Source: Agromyces bracchium (lineage in GTDB: Bacteria; Actinomycetota; Actinomycetes; Actinomycetales; Microbacteriaceae). From it: a stretch of 64,000 bases of DNA. A program made the position numbers and the translations under genes. How positions within the stretch are numbered: the stretch's first letter is position 1; each line of letters opens with the position of its first letter. This document shows, in pieces, positions 16,601-24,724 of this stretch. The stretch covers positions 62,001 to 126,000 of the forward strand of contig NZ_WMLB01000042.1 in assembly GCF_009709675.1 (NCBI RefSeq). The letters are read 5' to 3'. The notes under the pieces were generated by a model. That model ran no database searches. It was not told the origin of the DNA and worked only from the letters and a program-made list of their open reading frames with translations.

Positions 16601-16886
16601 GGACAAGCAGGTCATGGTGTACCGGCTCGTCGCCGCGGGCACCATCGAGCAGAAGGTCATGGAGTTGAAGGCGAAGAAGGGCGAGCTCGCGGCATCCGTG
16701 CTCGATGACGACGCCGACGCCGACGCATCCGCCGGGGCGCGACTCGACGTCGCCGAGCTGCGCGCGCTGCTCGACGGCGACAGCGACGGCGAGGGCGACG
16801 GCGACGGCGAGGGCGACGGCGACGGCGACGGCCCGCGCGCCGCCGCGTCACCCGTGCGACGTCGCGCCCGGGACCTCGTCGAGTGA
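13626..16886 (+). CDS. SNF2 family helicase/ATPase (HepA/RapA type)
   Basis: A 1086-aa double-stranded DNA translocase. The first 540 residues are the actinobacterial SNF2 N-terminal region. Walker A GLGKT lies near residue 572, the DEAQ box ([12 protein letters not shown]) near 708, and the helicase C domain with [26 protein letters not shown] and RAHRIGQ near 885-998. Residues about 591-625, between motifs I and Ia, are encoded by an inserted 105-bp palindromic repeat. The C-terminus is a Gly/Asp/Glu run encoded by a 6-bp repeat. Starts at 13614 (GTG), 13626 or 13635 are all possible. The 3' end overlaps the converging DUF4406 gene by 39 bp. Confidence 0.9.
   Translation: [1086 protein letters not shown]
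15397..15501. repeat. 105-bp palindromic repeat within the helicase gene
   Basis: Perfect outer arms CCGGTGGTCGAGTAGC (15397-15412) and complement (15486-15501) enclose perfect inner arms GTATCGAGACC (15432-15442) and complement (15456-15466). Small AGCC/GGCT and CCG/CGG stems lie between them. The length is 35 codons without a stop, so the helicase frame is preserved. Confidence 0.92.
16773..16832 (+). repeat. Hexanucleotide GACGGC repeat in the helicase tail
   Basis: About ten 6-bp units of GACGGC or GAGGGC type, encoding alternating Gly and Asp/Glu near the C-terminus of the SNF2 helicase. The tract is prone to length change in steps of two residues. Confidence 0.85.
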
Positions 16887-17225
16887 GTGGTAGACGGGGA
16901 TCCCGCGCTCGCGGGCGATCGCGACGTCCTGGTCGGCGCCGCGGGACTCGCCCGGAAGGCGGAGCACCGCGTCGCAGTGCTGCAGCAGGCGCTCGGCGGT
17001 CGGGTACATGACCTCGGCCGCGAGCGGGTCGGTCGGCCCGCTCGCGCCGGCGCTCGACAGCACGGGGAGGGCGACCCACTCCCCGATCATCGGCACGTGG
17101 CCGGCTCGGAAGATGGGCCAGGCCGCTTCCTCGAGTCGTTCGAGGTTGCGTGCCATGAGCTCGGGGTCGCCGCCCGTGCCCGAGGCATAGGGTCCGGCGA
17201 TCAGGATCAGCATCGGTGCGTTCAT
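16848..17225 (-). CDS. DUF4406 domain protein
   Basis: A 125-aa protein with the nucleoside 2-deoxyribosyltransferase-like fold of DUF4406: LILIAGPYASGTGGDPELMARNLERLEEAAWPIFRAGHVP, then LPGESRGADQDVAIARERGIPVYHSLDEVP. Substrate unknown. I chose ATG 17225 because TATTAT ends 7 nt upstream of it, while an in-frame ATG at 17234 overlaps that -10 box. The last 13 codons overlap the SNF2 helicase on the other strand. The gene diverges from the DeoR regulator. Confidence 0.75.
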   Translation of the reverse strand: MNAPMLILIAGPYASGTGGDPELMARNLERLEEAAWPIFRAGHVPMIGEWVALPVLSSAGASGPTDPLAAEVMYPTAERLLQHCDAVLRLPGESRGADQDVAIARERGIPVYHSLDEVPGATSHG

Positions 17226-17272
17226 GTCGGGCATAATAGCGAAGAAACGTGCAAGAACAGGAAGGAATCGGA

Positions 17273-18037
17273 ATGCTCGCCGCCGCGCGCAAGTACCTGC
17301 TGCTCGAACGGCTCCGCCGGGACGGCCGCATCGTCGCGAAGGAGATCGCCGCCGAACTGGGCCTCTCGGAGGACAGCATCAGACGAGACCTCCGCGAACT
17401 CGACCATGCGGGCCTCGCCGTGCGCGTCTACGGCGGTGCGCTTCCCGCATCGCCGGCGGTCGCCGACTACGCGAGCCGCATGTCGGTGGCGCCCGAGAGC
17501 AAGCTGCGCGTCGCCGCGGCGGCCGTCGCGCTCATCGAGCCGGGCGCCACCGTGATCCTCGACGGCGGCACGACGACGCGGGCGATGGTCGACGCCCTGC
17601 CGACGACGCTCGAGTGCACGGTCATCACCCACAGCCCGACGATCGCTGCGGCGCTGCTCGAGCACACCGCAGAGGTGTTCCTCATCGGCGGACGCCTCTT
17701 CAAGCACTCCGCCGTGGCGAGCGGTGCGGCGGCGGTCGAGGCGGCGAGCCGGGTCAGCGCCGACCTCTTCTTCCTCGGCGTCACCGGCGTCCACGCGACC
17801 GAGGGGCTGACCACCGGCGACCCGGAGGAGGCGGCGATGAAGCGCGCCCTCGCGTCACGCGCGGCCGAGACCTACGTCCTCGCGAGCGAGGAGAAGGTCG
17901 GCACCGCCTCGCGGTACCGCGTCCTTCCCATCGAGGGCGTGGCCGGGGTCGTCACCGACGCGGACCACACCGATCCGACGATGCGCGACCTCGCGGCGGC
18001 CGGCATCCGCCTCATCCACGCCGGCGGTCGGCGCTGA
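17273..18037 (+). CDS. DeoR/GlpR family transcriptional regulator
   Basis: A 254-aa repressor. The N-terminal helix-turn-helix (RRDGRIVAKEIAAELGLSEDSIRRDLRELDHAGL) is followed by the DeoR sugar-phosphate sensor domain with ILDGGTTTRAMVDALP, VFLIGGRLFKHSAVASG and LFFLGVTGVHATEGLTTGDPEEAAMKRAL. The ATG at 17273 has GGAAGGA upstream. The target is not obvious; no sugar kinase or transporter is adjacent. The 3' end overlaps the converging P-type ATPase gene by 26 bp. Confidence 0.88.
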   Translation: MLAAARKYLLLERLRRDGRIVAKEIAAELGLSEDSIRRDLRELDHAGLAVRVYGGALPASPAVADYASRMSVAPESKLRVAAAAVALIEPGATVILDGGTTTRAMVDALPTTLECTVITHSPTIAAALLEHTAEVFLIGGRLFKHSAVASGAAAVEAASRVSADLFFLGVTGVHATEGLTTGDPEEAAMKRALASRAAETYVLASEEKVGTASRYRVLPIEGVAGVVTDADHTDPTMRDLAAAGIRLIHAGGRR

Positions 18038-20798
18038 CCTCGGCGGGCGCCCCGACGTCCCCGGCCGCGAGCCGCTCCCGCTCGGTTGCGCGCAGCCGCC
18101 GGATCCACTTGTCGCCCTCGACCGCCACCACGACGAAGAGCAGCAGCACGATGCACTCGAGCCACTGCCATCCCGTGAGTGAGACGGTGCCGAGCAGCCG
18201 CTGCAGGAAGCCGAGCTCGGTCGAGAGCACGATGATGACGACCGGCCACACCAGGAACTTCGAGATCGCCGCGATCGGCGGCACGAGGCCCGACTCGGGG
18301 GAGCGCCGCATGAGCAGGGCGCTCAGCACCGTCCCCAACCCGACCACGACGTACGCCATCGTCATCGACGCGGTCGGTTCGGTCGCACTCGGCACGTCGG
18401 GCCCGAGCACCAGCGGCACGAGCGTGACGAGGAAGATCACCGCGCCGTAGCCGAGCCACTCGGCCACCGAGTGCGGGTTCACGATGCCGAGCTTCGGGTT
18501 CCGCGGCGGTTCCTGCATCGTCGCGGGCGGCGCCGCGTCGGCCGCGATGCCGAGCACCGCGAACAACGTGACGAAGAAGTTCAGGAACAGCACCTGCGTG
18601 GGGAACAGCGCGACGCCGTCGGCGATCTGGAACGCGCTGGCCGCGAGGAAGAGCAGGATGAGGCTGATCAGCTGCGTCATCTGGAACCGCAGGTAGGCGG
18701 TGATCTTCGCGTAGACGATCCGGCCGAGCTCGACCGCGTGCACGAGCGTCGAGAAGTTGTCGTCCGTGAGCACGAGCTTCGCCGCCTGCTTGGTGACCTC
18801 GGACCCCGACCCCATGGCGACGCCGACGTCGGCCTGCTTGATGGCGGCCGCATCGTTGACCGCGTCCCCCGTCATCGCGACGATCTCGCCCTGCGCCTGG
18901 AGAAGGCGGACGAGCCGGAGCTTGTCGTCGGGCGTGACCCGGCCGAACACGTGGAGGTCGGGCAGGCGTCGCGTGAGTTCCTCGTCGCTCATGGCCTTCA
19001 GGTCGGCACCGCTCACCGCGCCCGCGCCGAGTCCCAGCTCGCGGCCGATCGCGCCCGCCGTGACCGCGTGATCACCCGTGATCATGCGCACCTCGATGCC
19101 GGCGCTCGCCGCGACCTCGACGGCGACCTTCGCCTCGGGGCGGAGCGGATCGACGATGCCCACGAGCCCGATGAGGGCGAGCTCCTGCACCCACGACATC
19201 GGGTCGGCGGCGACCCGGCCCTCGTCGGCGTCGTCGACGAACCGGGCCGCGAAGGCGAGGGTGCGCAGGCCCGTCGCGGACATGTCCTCGAGCTCCGCGG
19301 TCGCCGCGTCGACGTCGACGGGCACGAGCTCGCGCTCGGTCGTGAGCATCGTCGCGCAGCGGCCGAGCACCACGTCGGGCGCGCCCTTCACGAGCAGCAC
19401 GAGCCGCAGCTCGCCGCGCACGGGCATCCGCTGCAGCGTGGCCATGAACTTGTAGTCGGAGTCGAACGGCACCTCGGCCAGGCGTGGATAGTCCCGGCGC
19501 GCGGCATCCGCATCGATGCCGAGCTTCGCGCCGAGCACGATGAGCGCGGCCTCGGTCGGGTCGCCCACGACCTCCCCGGCGGCCGAGACGGTCGCGTCGT
19601 TCGGCAGGCTGATCGCGAGGCCGAGCGTCGCGGCCTCGACCGGTTCGTCGGTCGCGCCGAGCATGCGGCCGTCGAACGAGTACCCCTCGCCCGTGACGCG
19701 GAAGTGGTCGCCGCCCATCCACGCCGTGCGCACGGTCATCTCGTTCATCGTGAGCGTGCCGGTCTTGTCGGAGCAGATCGCGCTCGTCGCGCCGAGCGTC
19801 TCCACGTCGTTCAGCGACGCGACGATCGCGCGCTGGTCGGCGAGCTTCGACGCACCCCACGAGAGCAGGCTCTGCACGAAGACCGGCAGGCCGGTCGGGA
19901 TCGCGGAGATCGCGACGGCGGTGCCGAGGAACAGCAGTTCGGTGACGCTCTGACCGCGCACCGCGCCGATCACGATGATGACGAGCACGGCGCCCCACGC
20001 GATGATGCCGAGCACCTTCGTGAGTCCGTCCAACTCGCGCTGCAGCGGCGACTTGCCGGAGCCGACCTCGGTGAGCATCGACGCGATGCGGCCCATCTGG
20101 GTGCGCATGCCGGTCTCGACGACGAGCATGCGCGCGGTGCCGCGCGTCACCGAGGTGTTCTGGAACACCATCGACGTGCGATCGGCCAGCGCGGTGCCGG
20201 TGTCGTTCGGCGTCGGGCTCTTCGCGATGGGCAGCGACTCGCCCGTCAGCGCGGATTCCTGGGTCTCCAGGTTCGCCGCCCGGAGGATCCGGCCGTCGGC
20301 GGGGACGAGGTCGCCCGCCTCGAGGTCGACGAGGTCGCCCGGCACGAGCTCGGTCGCGTCGACCTGCCGGATCGACCCGTCGCGCACCACGCGCGCCTGC
20401 GGGGTCTGCAGCTTGGCGAGGGCGTCGACGCTGCGCCGCGCCTTCAGCTCCTGCCGCGTGCCGCTGACCACGTTGTAGAGCACGAGGATCCCCACGACGA
20501 TCGCCGTCGAGACCTGCCCGATGAGGAGCGACACGATCGCGACCGCGATGAGCATGAGGGTCATCAGCTGCGTGGTCTGGATGAGGGCGATGCGCCACGC
20601 GTTCGGCGGCGGCGCGCTGACGAGCGCGTTCGGCCCGACGTCGGCGAGCCGCGAGGCCGCCTCCGGCGCGGCGAGCCCGCGCGAGCCGTCGCTCCTCGCC
20701 TCGGCGAGCGCCTCCTCCGGCGGCAGCGACCACCAGGCGGTGCCCTCCTCGTCGGCCGGCTGCGCGTGCGATGCCTCTGGCTGCGTGTCGATGCTCAC
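18012..20798 (-). CDS. Cation-translocating P-type (P2-like) ATPase
   Basis: A 928-aa ion pump with the SERCA-like domain order: cation_ATPase_N, M1-M2, actuator with TGES (185-188), M3-M4, phosphorylation motif DKTGTLT (344-350), nucleotide-binding region with KGAPDVVL, hinge TGDAVND (643-649, usual form TGDGVND), and six C-terminal helices. The M4 motif is PTGLP (301-305) rather than PEGLP, and M6 (739-746, LNFFVTLF) lacks the NxxTD pattern. The two key calcium-binding carboxylates of SERCA are therefore missing and the transported ion is uncertain. The GTG start (20798) has a purine-rich GAGGGGG site. Confidence 0.88.
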   Translation of the reverse strand: MSIDTQPEASHAQPADEEGTAWWSLPPEEALAEARSDGSRGLAAPEAASRLADVGPNALVSAPPPNAWRIALIQTTQLMTLMLIAVAIVSLLIGQVSTAIVVGILVLYNVVSGTRQELKARRSVDALAKLQTPQARVVRDGSIRQVDATELVPGDLVDLEAGDLVPADGRILRAANLETQESALTGESLPIAKSPTPNDTGTALADRTSMVFQNTSVTRGTARMLVVETGMRTQMGRIASMLTEVGSGKSPLQRELDGLTKVLGIIAWGAVLVIIVIGAVRGQSVTELLFLGTAVAISAIPTGLPVFVQSLLSWGASKLADQRAIVASLNDVETLGATSAICSDKTGTLTMNEMTVRTAWMGGDHFRVTGEGYSFDGRMLGATDEPVEAATLGLAISLPNDATVSAAGEVVGDPTEAALIVLGAKLGIDADAARRDYPRLAEVPFDSDYKFMATLQRMPVRGELRLVLLVKGAPDVVLGRCATMLTTERELVPVDVDAATAELEDMSATGLRTLAFAARFVDDADEGRVAADPMSWVQELALIGLVGIVDPLRPEAKVAVEVAASAGIEVRMITGDHAVTAGAIGRELGLGAGAVSGADLKAMSDEELTRRLPDLHVFGRVTPDDKLRLVRLLQAQGEIVAMTGDAVNDAAAIKQADVGVAMGSGSEVTKQAAKLVLTDDNFSTLVHAVELGRIVYAKITAYLRFQMTQLISLILLFLAASAFQIADGVALFPTQVLFLNFFVTLFAVLGIAADAAPPATMQEPPRNPKLGIVNPHSVAEWLGYGAVIFLVTLVPLVLGPDVPSATEPTASMTMAYVVVGLGTVLSALLMRRSPESGLVPPIAAISKFLVWPVVIIVLSTELGFLQRLLGTVSLTGWQWLECIVLLLFVVVAVEGDKWIRRLRATERERLAAGDVGAPAEVSADRRRG

Positions 20799-20881
20799 CG
20801 GACCCCCTCGCCGAACTCGTCTGGCCACACCCTAGCGGCGCGGCGCACGGGGCACAGCAGAATGGACGGCGGAGGTCGACG

Positions 20882-22636
20882 ATGATCACGCACGAGGTCC
20901 AGAACCAGCCGCCGCCCCGCGAGGGCATCGACGAGTTCGCCGCGAACGTCCCGCTCGTCGAGGCGGTCGCCCGATGCGGGACCCCGGCGTTCCCCGCGGG
21001 CATGAGCAGTGAAGCGGATGCCGCTCCGCCGGCGCTGCACGACCTCGGCCGACTGGTCGGCGGCGCCGACTTCCAGCGCGATGCCGAGCTCGCGAACACG
21101 AACCCGCCGCGACTCGTCACGCACGACCGGTGGGGGAACCGGATCGACGAGATCGAGTACGACGAGTCGTACCACCGCATCATGGCCGCCGCGATCGCCG
21201 CCGGCGCGCACACCTCGGCCTGGGCCGACCCGCGTCCGGGCGCGAACGCCGACCGCGCCGCGGCATTCCTCCTGCTCGCGCAGGTCGAGCCCGGGCACGC
21301 GTGCTCCGTGTCGATGACGCACGCCGCGGTCGCGACGCTCGAGCACGCGGCCCCCGGGTTGCAGGCCGAGTGGATGCCGCGGCTGCTGAGCCGCGCGTAC
21401 GAGCCCGGGCTCGGCGCCGGCTCCCCGGTTGCCGACGACACCGGCGGCACCGGTGGCGGCGCCGGCGGGCCCGGCGCGCCCGCCACGGCGCCCAAGCCCT
21501 CCGCCCTCGTCGGCATGGCGATGACCGAGAAGCAGGGCGGGTCCGACGTGCGCGCGAACACGACCCGGGCCGTGCCGCGCGCTGGCAGCGGCATCCGCTC
21601 GGAGTGGGGCGCGGAATACGGCCTGACCGGCCACAAGTGGTTCTGCAGCGCGCCCATGAGCGACGCGTTCCTCGTGCTCGCGCAGGCGCCGGGCGGGCTG
21701 TCGTGCTTCTTCGTGCCGCGCGTGCTGCCCGACGGCACGCGCAACGTGTTCCGCATCCAGCGGCTGAAGGACAAGCTCGGCAACCGGTCGAACGCCTCGA
21801 GTGAGATCGAGCTCGACGACACGCTCGGCTGGCTCGTGGGCGAGGAGGGCCGCGGCGTCGCGACCATCGTGCAGATGGTCACCCGGACGCGGCTCGACTG
21901 CGTGATCGGCACCGCCGCGGGCATGCGGCAGGCGGTCGCCGAGGCCGCGTGGCATGTGCGCCACCGCCGCGCATTCGGCTCCCTCCTCGTCGACCAGCCC
22001 GCGATGGCGGCGGTCGTCGCCGACCTCGCCCTCGAGTCGGAGGCGGCGACGCTCACCTCGATGCGGCTCGCCCGCGCGTACGACGTCGACGCGACCGAGT
22101 CCGAGCAGGCCTTCCGTCGGCTCGCGACCGCGGTCGCCAAGTTCCAGGTCTGCAAGCGCGGGCCCGACCACGCCGCCGAGGCGCTCGAATGCCTCGGCGG
22201 CAACGGCTACACCGAGGCCTTCCCGCTCGCGCGCCGCTACCGCGAGCAGCCGCTGCTCGCGATCTGGGAGGGCTCTGGCAACGTCATCGCGCTCGACGTG
22301 CTGCGCGTGCTCGCGCGAGAACCCGAGTCGTTCATGGCCTTCTTCGACGTCGTCGGCGAGGCCGCGGGCGAGCATCCGGCATTCGACCTCGCGCTCGCCG
22401 AGGCGCGCGCCGTCGTGGGCGAGGTGAGCGGGGCGGATGCCGCGACCGCCGCCCTTCGCGCGCGAGAGCTCACCGAACGGCTCGCGCTCGTGCTCCAGGC
22501 GTCGCTGCTCGTGCAGCACTCGCCGGGCGCCGTCGCCGACGCGTTCGTGCGGTCGCGGCTCGAGGGCGACGGCGGGTCGATGTACGGCGCGCTGCCGCCG
22601 GGCGTGGATGTCGCGGCGATCCTCGAACGCGCCTGA
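20882..22636 (+). CDS. aidB: AidB-like acyl-CoA dehydrogenase family protein
   Basis: A 584-aa flavoprotein of the AidB branch (DNA alkylation response) of acyl-CoA dehydrogenases. The N-terminus THEVQNQPPPREGIDEFAANVPLVEAV and the THDRWGNRIDEIEYDESYH segment are hallmarks of AidB. MAMTEKQGGSDVR, GHKWFCSAPM, RRAFGSLLVDQPAM and LGGNGYTEAFPLARRYR follow in order. E. coli AidB binds DNA and protects against alkylation; no ada gene lies nearby. A Gly/Ala/Pro-rich insert of about 25 residues precedes the TEKQGG motif. ATG 20882 follows GGCGGAGG. The gene is divergent from the P-type ATPase. Confidence 0.85.
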   Translation: MITHEVQNQPPPREGIDEFAANVPLVEAVARCGTPAFPAGMSSEADAAPPALHDLGRLVGGADFQRDAELANTNPPRLVTHDRWGNRIDEIEYDESYHRIMAAAIAAGAHTSAWADPRPGANADRAAAFLLLAQVEPGHACSVSMTHAAVATLEHAAPGLQAEWMPRLLSRAYEPGLGAGSPVADDTGGTGGGAGGPGAPATAPKPSALVGMAMTEKQGGSDVRANTTRAVPRAGSGIRSEWGAEYGLTGHKWFCSAPMSDAFLVLAQAPGGLSCFFVPRVLPDGTRNVFRIQRLKDKLGNRSNASSEIELDDTLGWLVGEEGRGVATIVQMVTRTRLDCVIGTAAGMRQAVAEAAWHVRHRRAFGSLLVDQPAMAAVVADLALESEAATLTSMRLARAYDVDATESEQAFRRLATAVAKFQVCKRGPDHAAEALECLGGNGYTEAFPLARRYREQPLLAIWEGSGNVIALDVLRVLAREPESFMAFFDVVGEAAGEHPAFDLALAEARAVVGEVSGADAATAALRARELTERLALVLQASLLVQHSPGAVADAFVRSRLEGDGGSMYGALPPGVDVAAILERA

Positions 22637-22705
22637 TCGGCGCCCGCCGCGGCGGGCGGAGCAGCCTCCGTGGCGGGCGTTCGCCCGACGCGAGAGGATG
22701 TCGGG

Positions 22706-23158
22706 GTGAGGGACCGCGCGAACTGGCTCGTCGTCGCCCAGTTCGTGCTGCTCGCGCTGCTGCTGCTGCCGGGCGCCCCGCTCTGGGCCGGGCAGCAGGC
22801 GACCGTGCTCGCCGTGCTGCTCGTCATCACCGGGCTCGTGCTCTCGGGCGCGGGCGTGGTCGCGCTCGGCCGCGACCTCGTGCCCTGGGTGGCGCCGCGC
22901 GAGGGTGCGACGCTGCGGACCGACGGCGTCTTCCGACTCACCCGCAACCCGATCTACGTCGGGCTCCTCATCGCCACGGCCGGCTGGGTGATCTGGCGGG
23001 CCCGCATCGAGCTCATCGTCGTATGGGTCCTCCTCGCGGTCGTGCTCGTCGTGAAGGCGCACCTCGAGCAGCATCGACTGCTCGACCGGTTCGGCGACGA
23101 GTACCGCGAGTACGCCGACCGCACGCCCCTGCTGCTCTGGGCCCGCGGCATCCGCTGA
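22706..23158 (+). CDS. Isoprenylcysteine carboxyl methyltransferase-like membrane protein
   Basis: A 150-aa membrane protein with about four helices and the ICMT/PEMT signature TRNPIYVGLLIATAGW (residues about 72-87), then EQHRLLDRFGDEYREYADRTP near the end. Such proteins are SAM-dependent methyltransferases of lipids or prenyl groups; the bacterial substrate is unknown. GTG 22706 has GAGAGGA upstream. It follows aidB by 69 bp and may be cotranscribed. Confidence 0.82.
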   Translation: MRDRANWLVVAQFVLLALLLLPGAPLWAGQQATVLAVLLVITGLVLSGAGVVALGRDLVPWVAPREGATLRTDGVFRLTRNPIYVGLLIATAGWVIWRARIELIVVWVLLAVVLVVKAHLEQHRLLDRFGDEYREYADRTPLLLWARGIR

Positions 23159-23183
23159 GGCGCGCCCAGCGTTTCGCGGCGGG

Positions 23184-24635
23184 CTACGCGCCCGGCGCGC
23201 CGGAGGGCGCGGACGGGGCATCCGTCGCCTCCGGCGAGGCCTGCAGCGGGCCGGTCTCGAGCAGGTGCTCGATCGCGCGCAGCGGGATCGGCGCCCAGTC
23301 GGGCCGGTTGCGCGTCTCGTAGATCGCCTCGTACACGGCCTTGTCGAGCTCGAACGCCGCGAGCAGGTCCTGGTAGACGGTGAGGTCCATGCCTGAGGCG
23401 GCGACGTACCCGTCGATGAAGGCCTGCCGGGCGGATGCCGCCCACGCGCGTGCGTCGGCGGCGCGCGCCGGGCGCCCGAGCTCGGTCGCCCCCGCGACGT
23501 AGTCGAACGATCGGAGCATGCCGGCCACGTCCCGCACGGGCAGGTCGGGCCGTCGGCGCTCGGCCATGGGGCGCATCGGCTCGCCCTCGAAGTCGAGCAG
23601 GAACCAGCCGCGGTCGGGCGCGAGGATCACCTGGCCGAGGTGGAGGTCGCCGTGCACGCGCTGGAGGTCGGGCCATGCCCCGGCTTCTGCACGTGCGTAG
23701 AACGACTCGATCGCATCGCGGAGCGGCTCGAGCGCCGGGACCTCGGCCACCGCGATCGCGAGCCGACGGCGCCAGGCCGCCGCGATGGCGGCGATGAGGT
23801 CGGGCGAGGCGGGCTCGCGCCCGAAGCTCGCGCCGAGCGACGCGTGCACCTCCGAGACGGCGACGCCGAGCGCGCGTGCCTCGGCCGTGAAGTCGCGTGC
23901 GGATGCCGCGGAGAGCAGTGCCACGCGCCACGCGTCCTCCACGCCCGGGAGGAACTCCTGCGCGAACGCCAGGTGCCCGTGGGCGCGGCCGTCCGCACGA
24001 CCGACGTCGTCCCACTCGCCGAGCACGTCGCCGACGACCGGGGGGATGTGCGGGGACCCGGCGATCCCGAGCGCGGTCTGCAGGGTGACGTCGGGGTTGT
24101 CGCCATGGTGGAGCTGGCGGAACACCTTGCAGATCACGGGCGGCGCACCATCGGGCCGGAACACGATCGACGTGTTCGACTGCTCGCCGCCGAGGACGCT
24201 CGCCGCGACGCGAGTCGCGGGCGCCGCGGCATCCGCCACGACGCGCCGACCATCGGGCGTGCGCACCGCCGGGTGCCCCATTGCCGCTGCGCCGTGGGCG
24301 ACGGCGCGACCACCACTCCGGATCAGCTCGAGCAGGCCGTCGGTGAACGCCGGGTCGTGCGGGCCGTCGTACAGGCGGGTGCCGTCCTCGAGCATGCCGA
24401 TCAGGTGGGCCTCGCCGTCGGGCGCGTCCGTCGGCCGCTCGACCACCGGCACTTGGTACAGCACGGGCGGGTCGGCGGCGTCGTCCATGACCAGCAGCGA
24501 GATCGCGCGGACGCCGGGCTCGGCGACGGGCAGCTCCCAGGCGCCGATCCGCCGCAGCGCCGGGGTCCGGCCCTTGCCGCCGTACCAGCGCTGTTCGGGC
24601 ATCCATGCGGCGATCGCGGCCAGCGCGCTGTCCAT
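23184..24635 (-). CDS. mak: Maltokinase
   Basis: A 483-aa enzyme that phosphorylates maltose to maltose 1-phosphate with ATP, feeding the GlgE alpha-glucan pathway. The maltokinase N-terminal cap is recognised by WMPEQRWYGGKGR (residues 11-23). The aminoglycoside phosphotransferase-like catalytic motifs are VHGDLHLGQVIL near residue 325 and FLLDFEGEP shortly after. In many actinobacteria it sits next to or is fused with treS; neither treS nor glgE is in this window. The ATG lies 6 nt after TATCGT, with TCGACG 17 bp further upstream, so the mRNA is probably leaderless. The C-terminus is Ala/Pro/Ser-rich. Confidence 0.82.
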   Translation of the reverse strand: MDSALAAIAAWMPEQRWYGGKGRTPALRRIGAWELPVAEPGVRAISLLVMDDAADPPVLYQVPVVERPTDAPDGEAHLIGMLEDGTRLYDGPHDPAFTDGLLELIRSGGRAVAHGAAAMGHPAVRTPDGRRVVADAAAPATRVAASVLGGEQSNTSIVFRPDGAPPVICKVFRQLHHGDNPDVTLQTALGIAGSPHIPPVVGDVLGEWDDVGRADGRAHGHLAFAQEFLPGVEDAWRVALLSAASARDFTAEARALGVAVSEVHASLGASFGREPASPDLIAAIAAAWRRRLAIAVAEVPALEPLRDAIESFYARAEAGAWPDLQRVHGDLHLGQVILAPDRGWFLLDFEGEPMRPMAERRRPDLPVRDVAGMLRSFDYVAGATELGRPARAADARAWAASARQAFIDGYVAASGMDLTVYQDLLAAFELDKAVYEAIYETRNRPDWAPIPLRAIEHLLETGPLQASPEATDAPSAPSGAPGA

Positions 24636-24724
24636 GCCTGAACGATATTGCCGTGGGCGGGCACCGTCGAGGCGCCACGCGTCCGCCGCCCCCGGACGGG
24701 GCACGTCATCCGTCGCCGGCTCGG

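Noticed and set aside
19072-22203. A 1043-aa open frame on the minus strand across the ATPase and aidB genes
   Set aside because: It is out of frame with the ATPase and antisense to aidB and has no recognisable motif.
23160-23203. GGCGCGCC pair around the convergent ends of the ICMT-like and maltokinase genes as a terminator
   Set aside because: The arms are self-complementary 8-mers in very GC-rich DNA with a long unpaired interior that includes the maltokinase stop; support is too weak.
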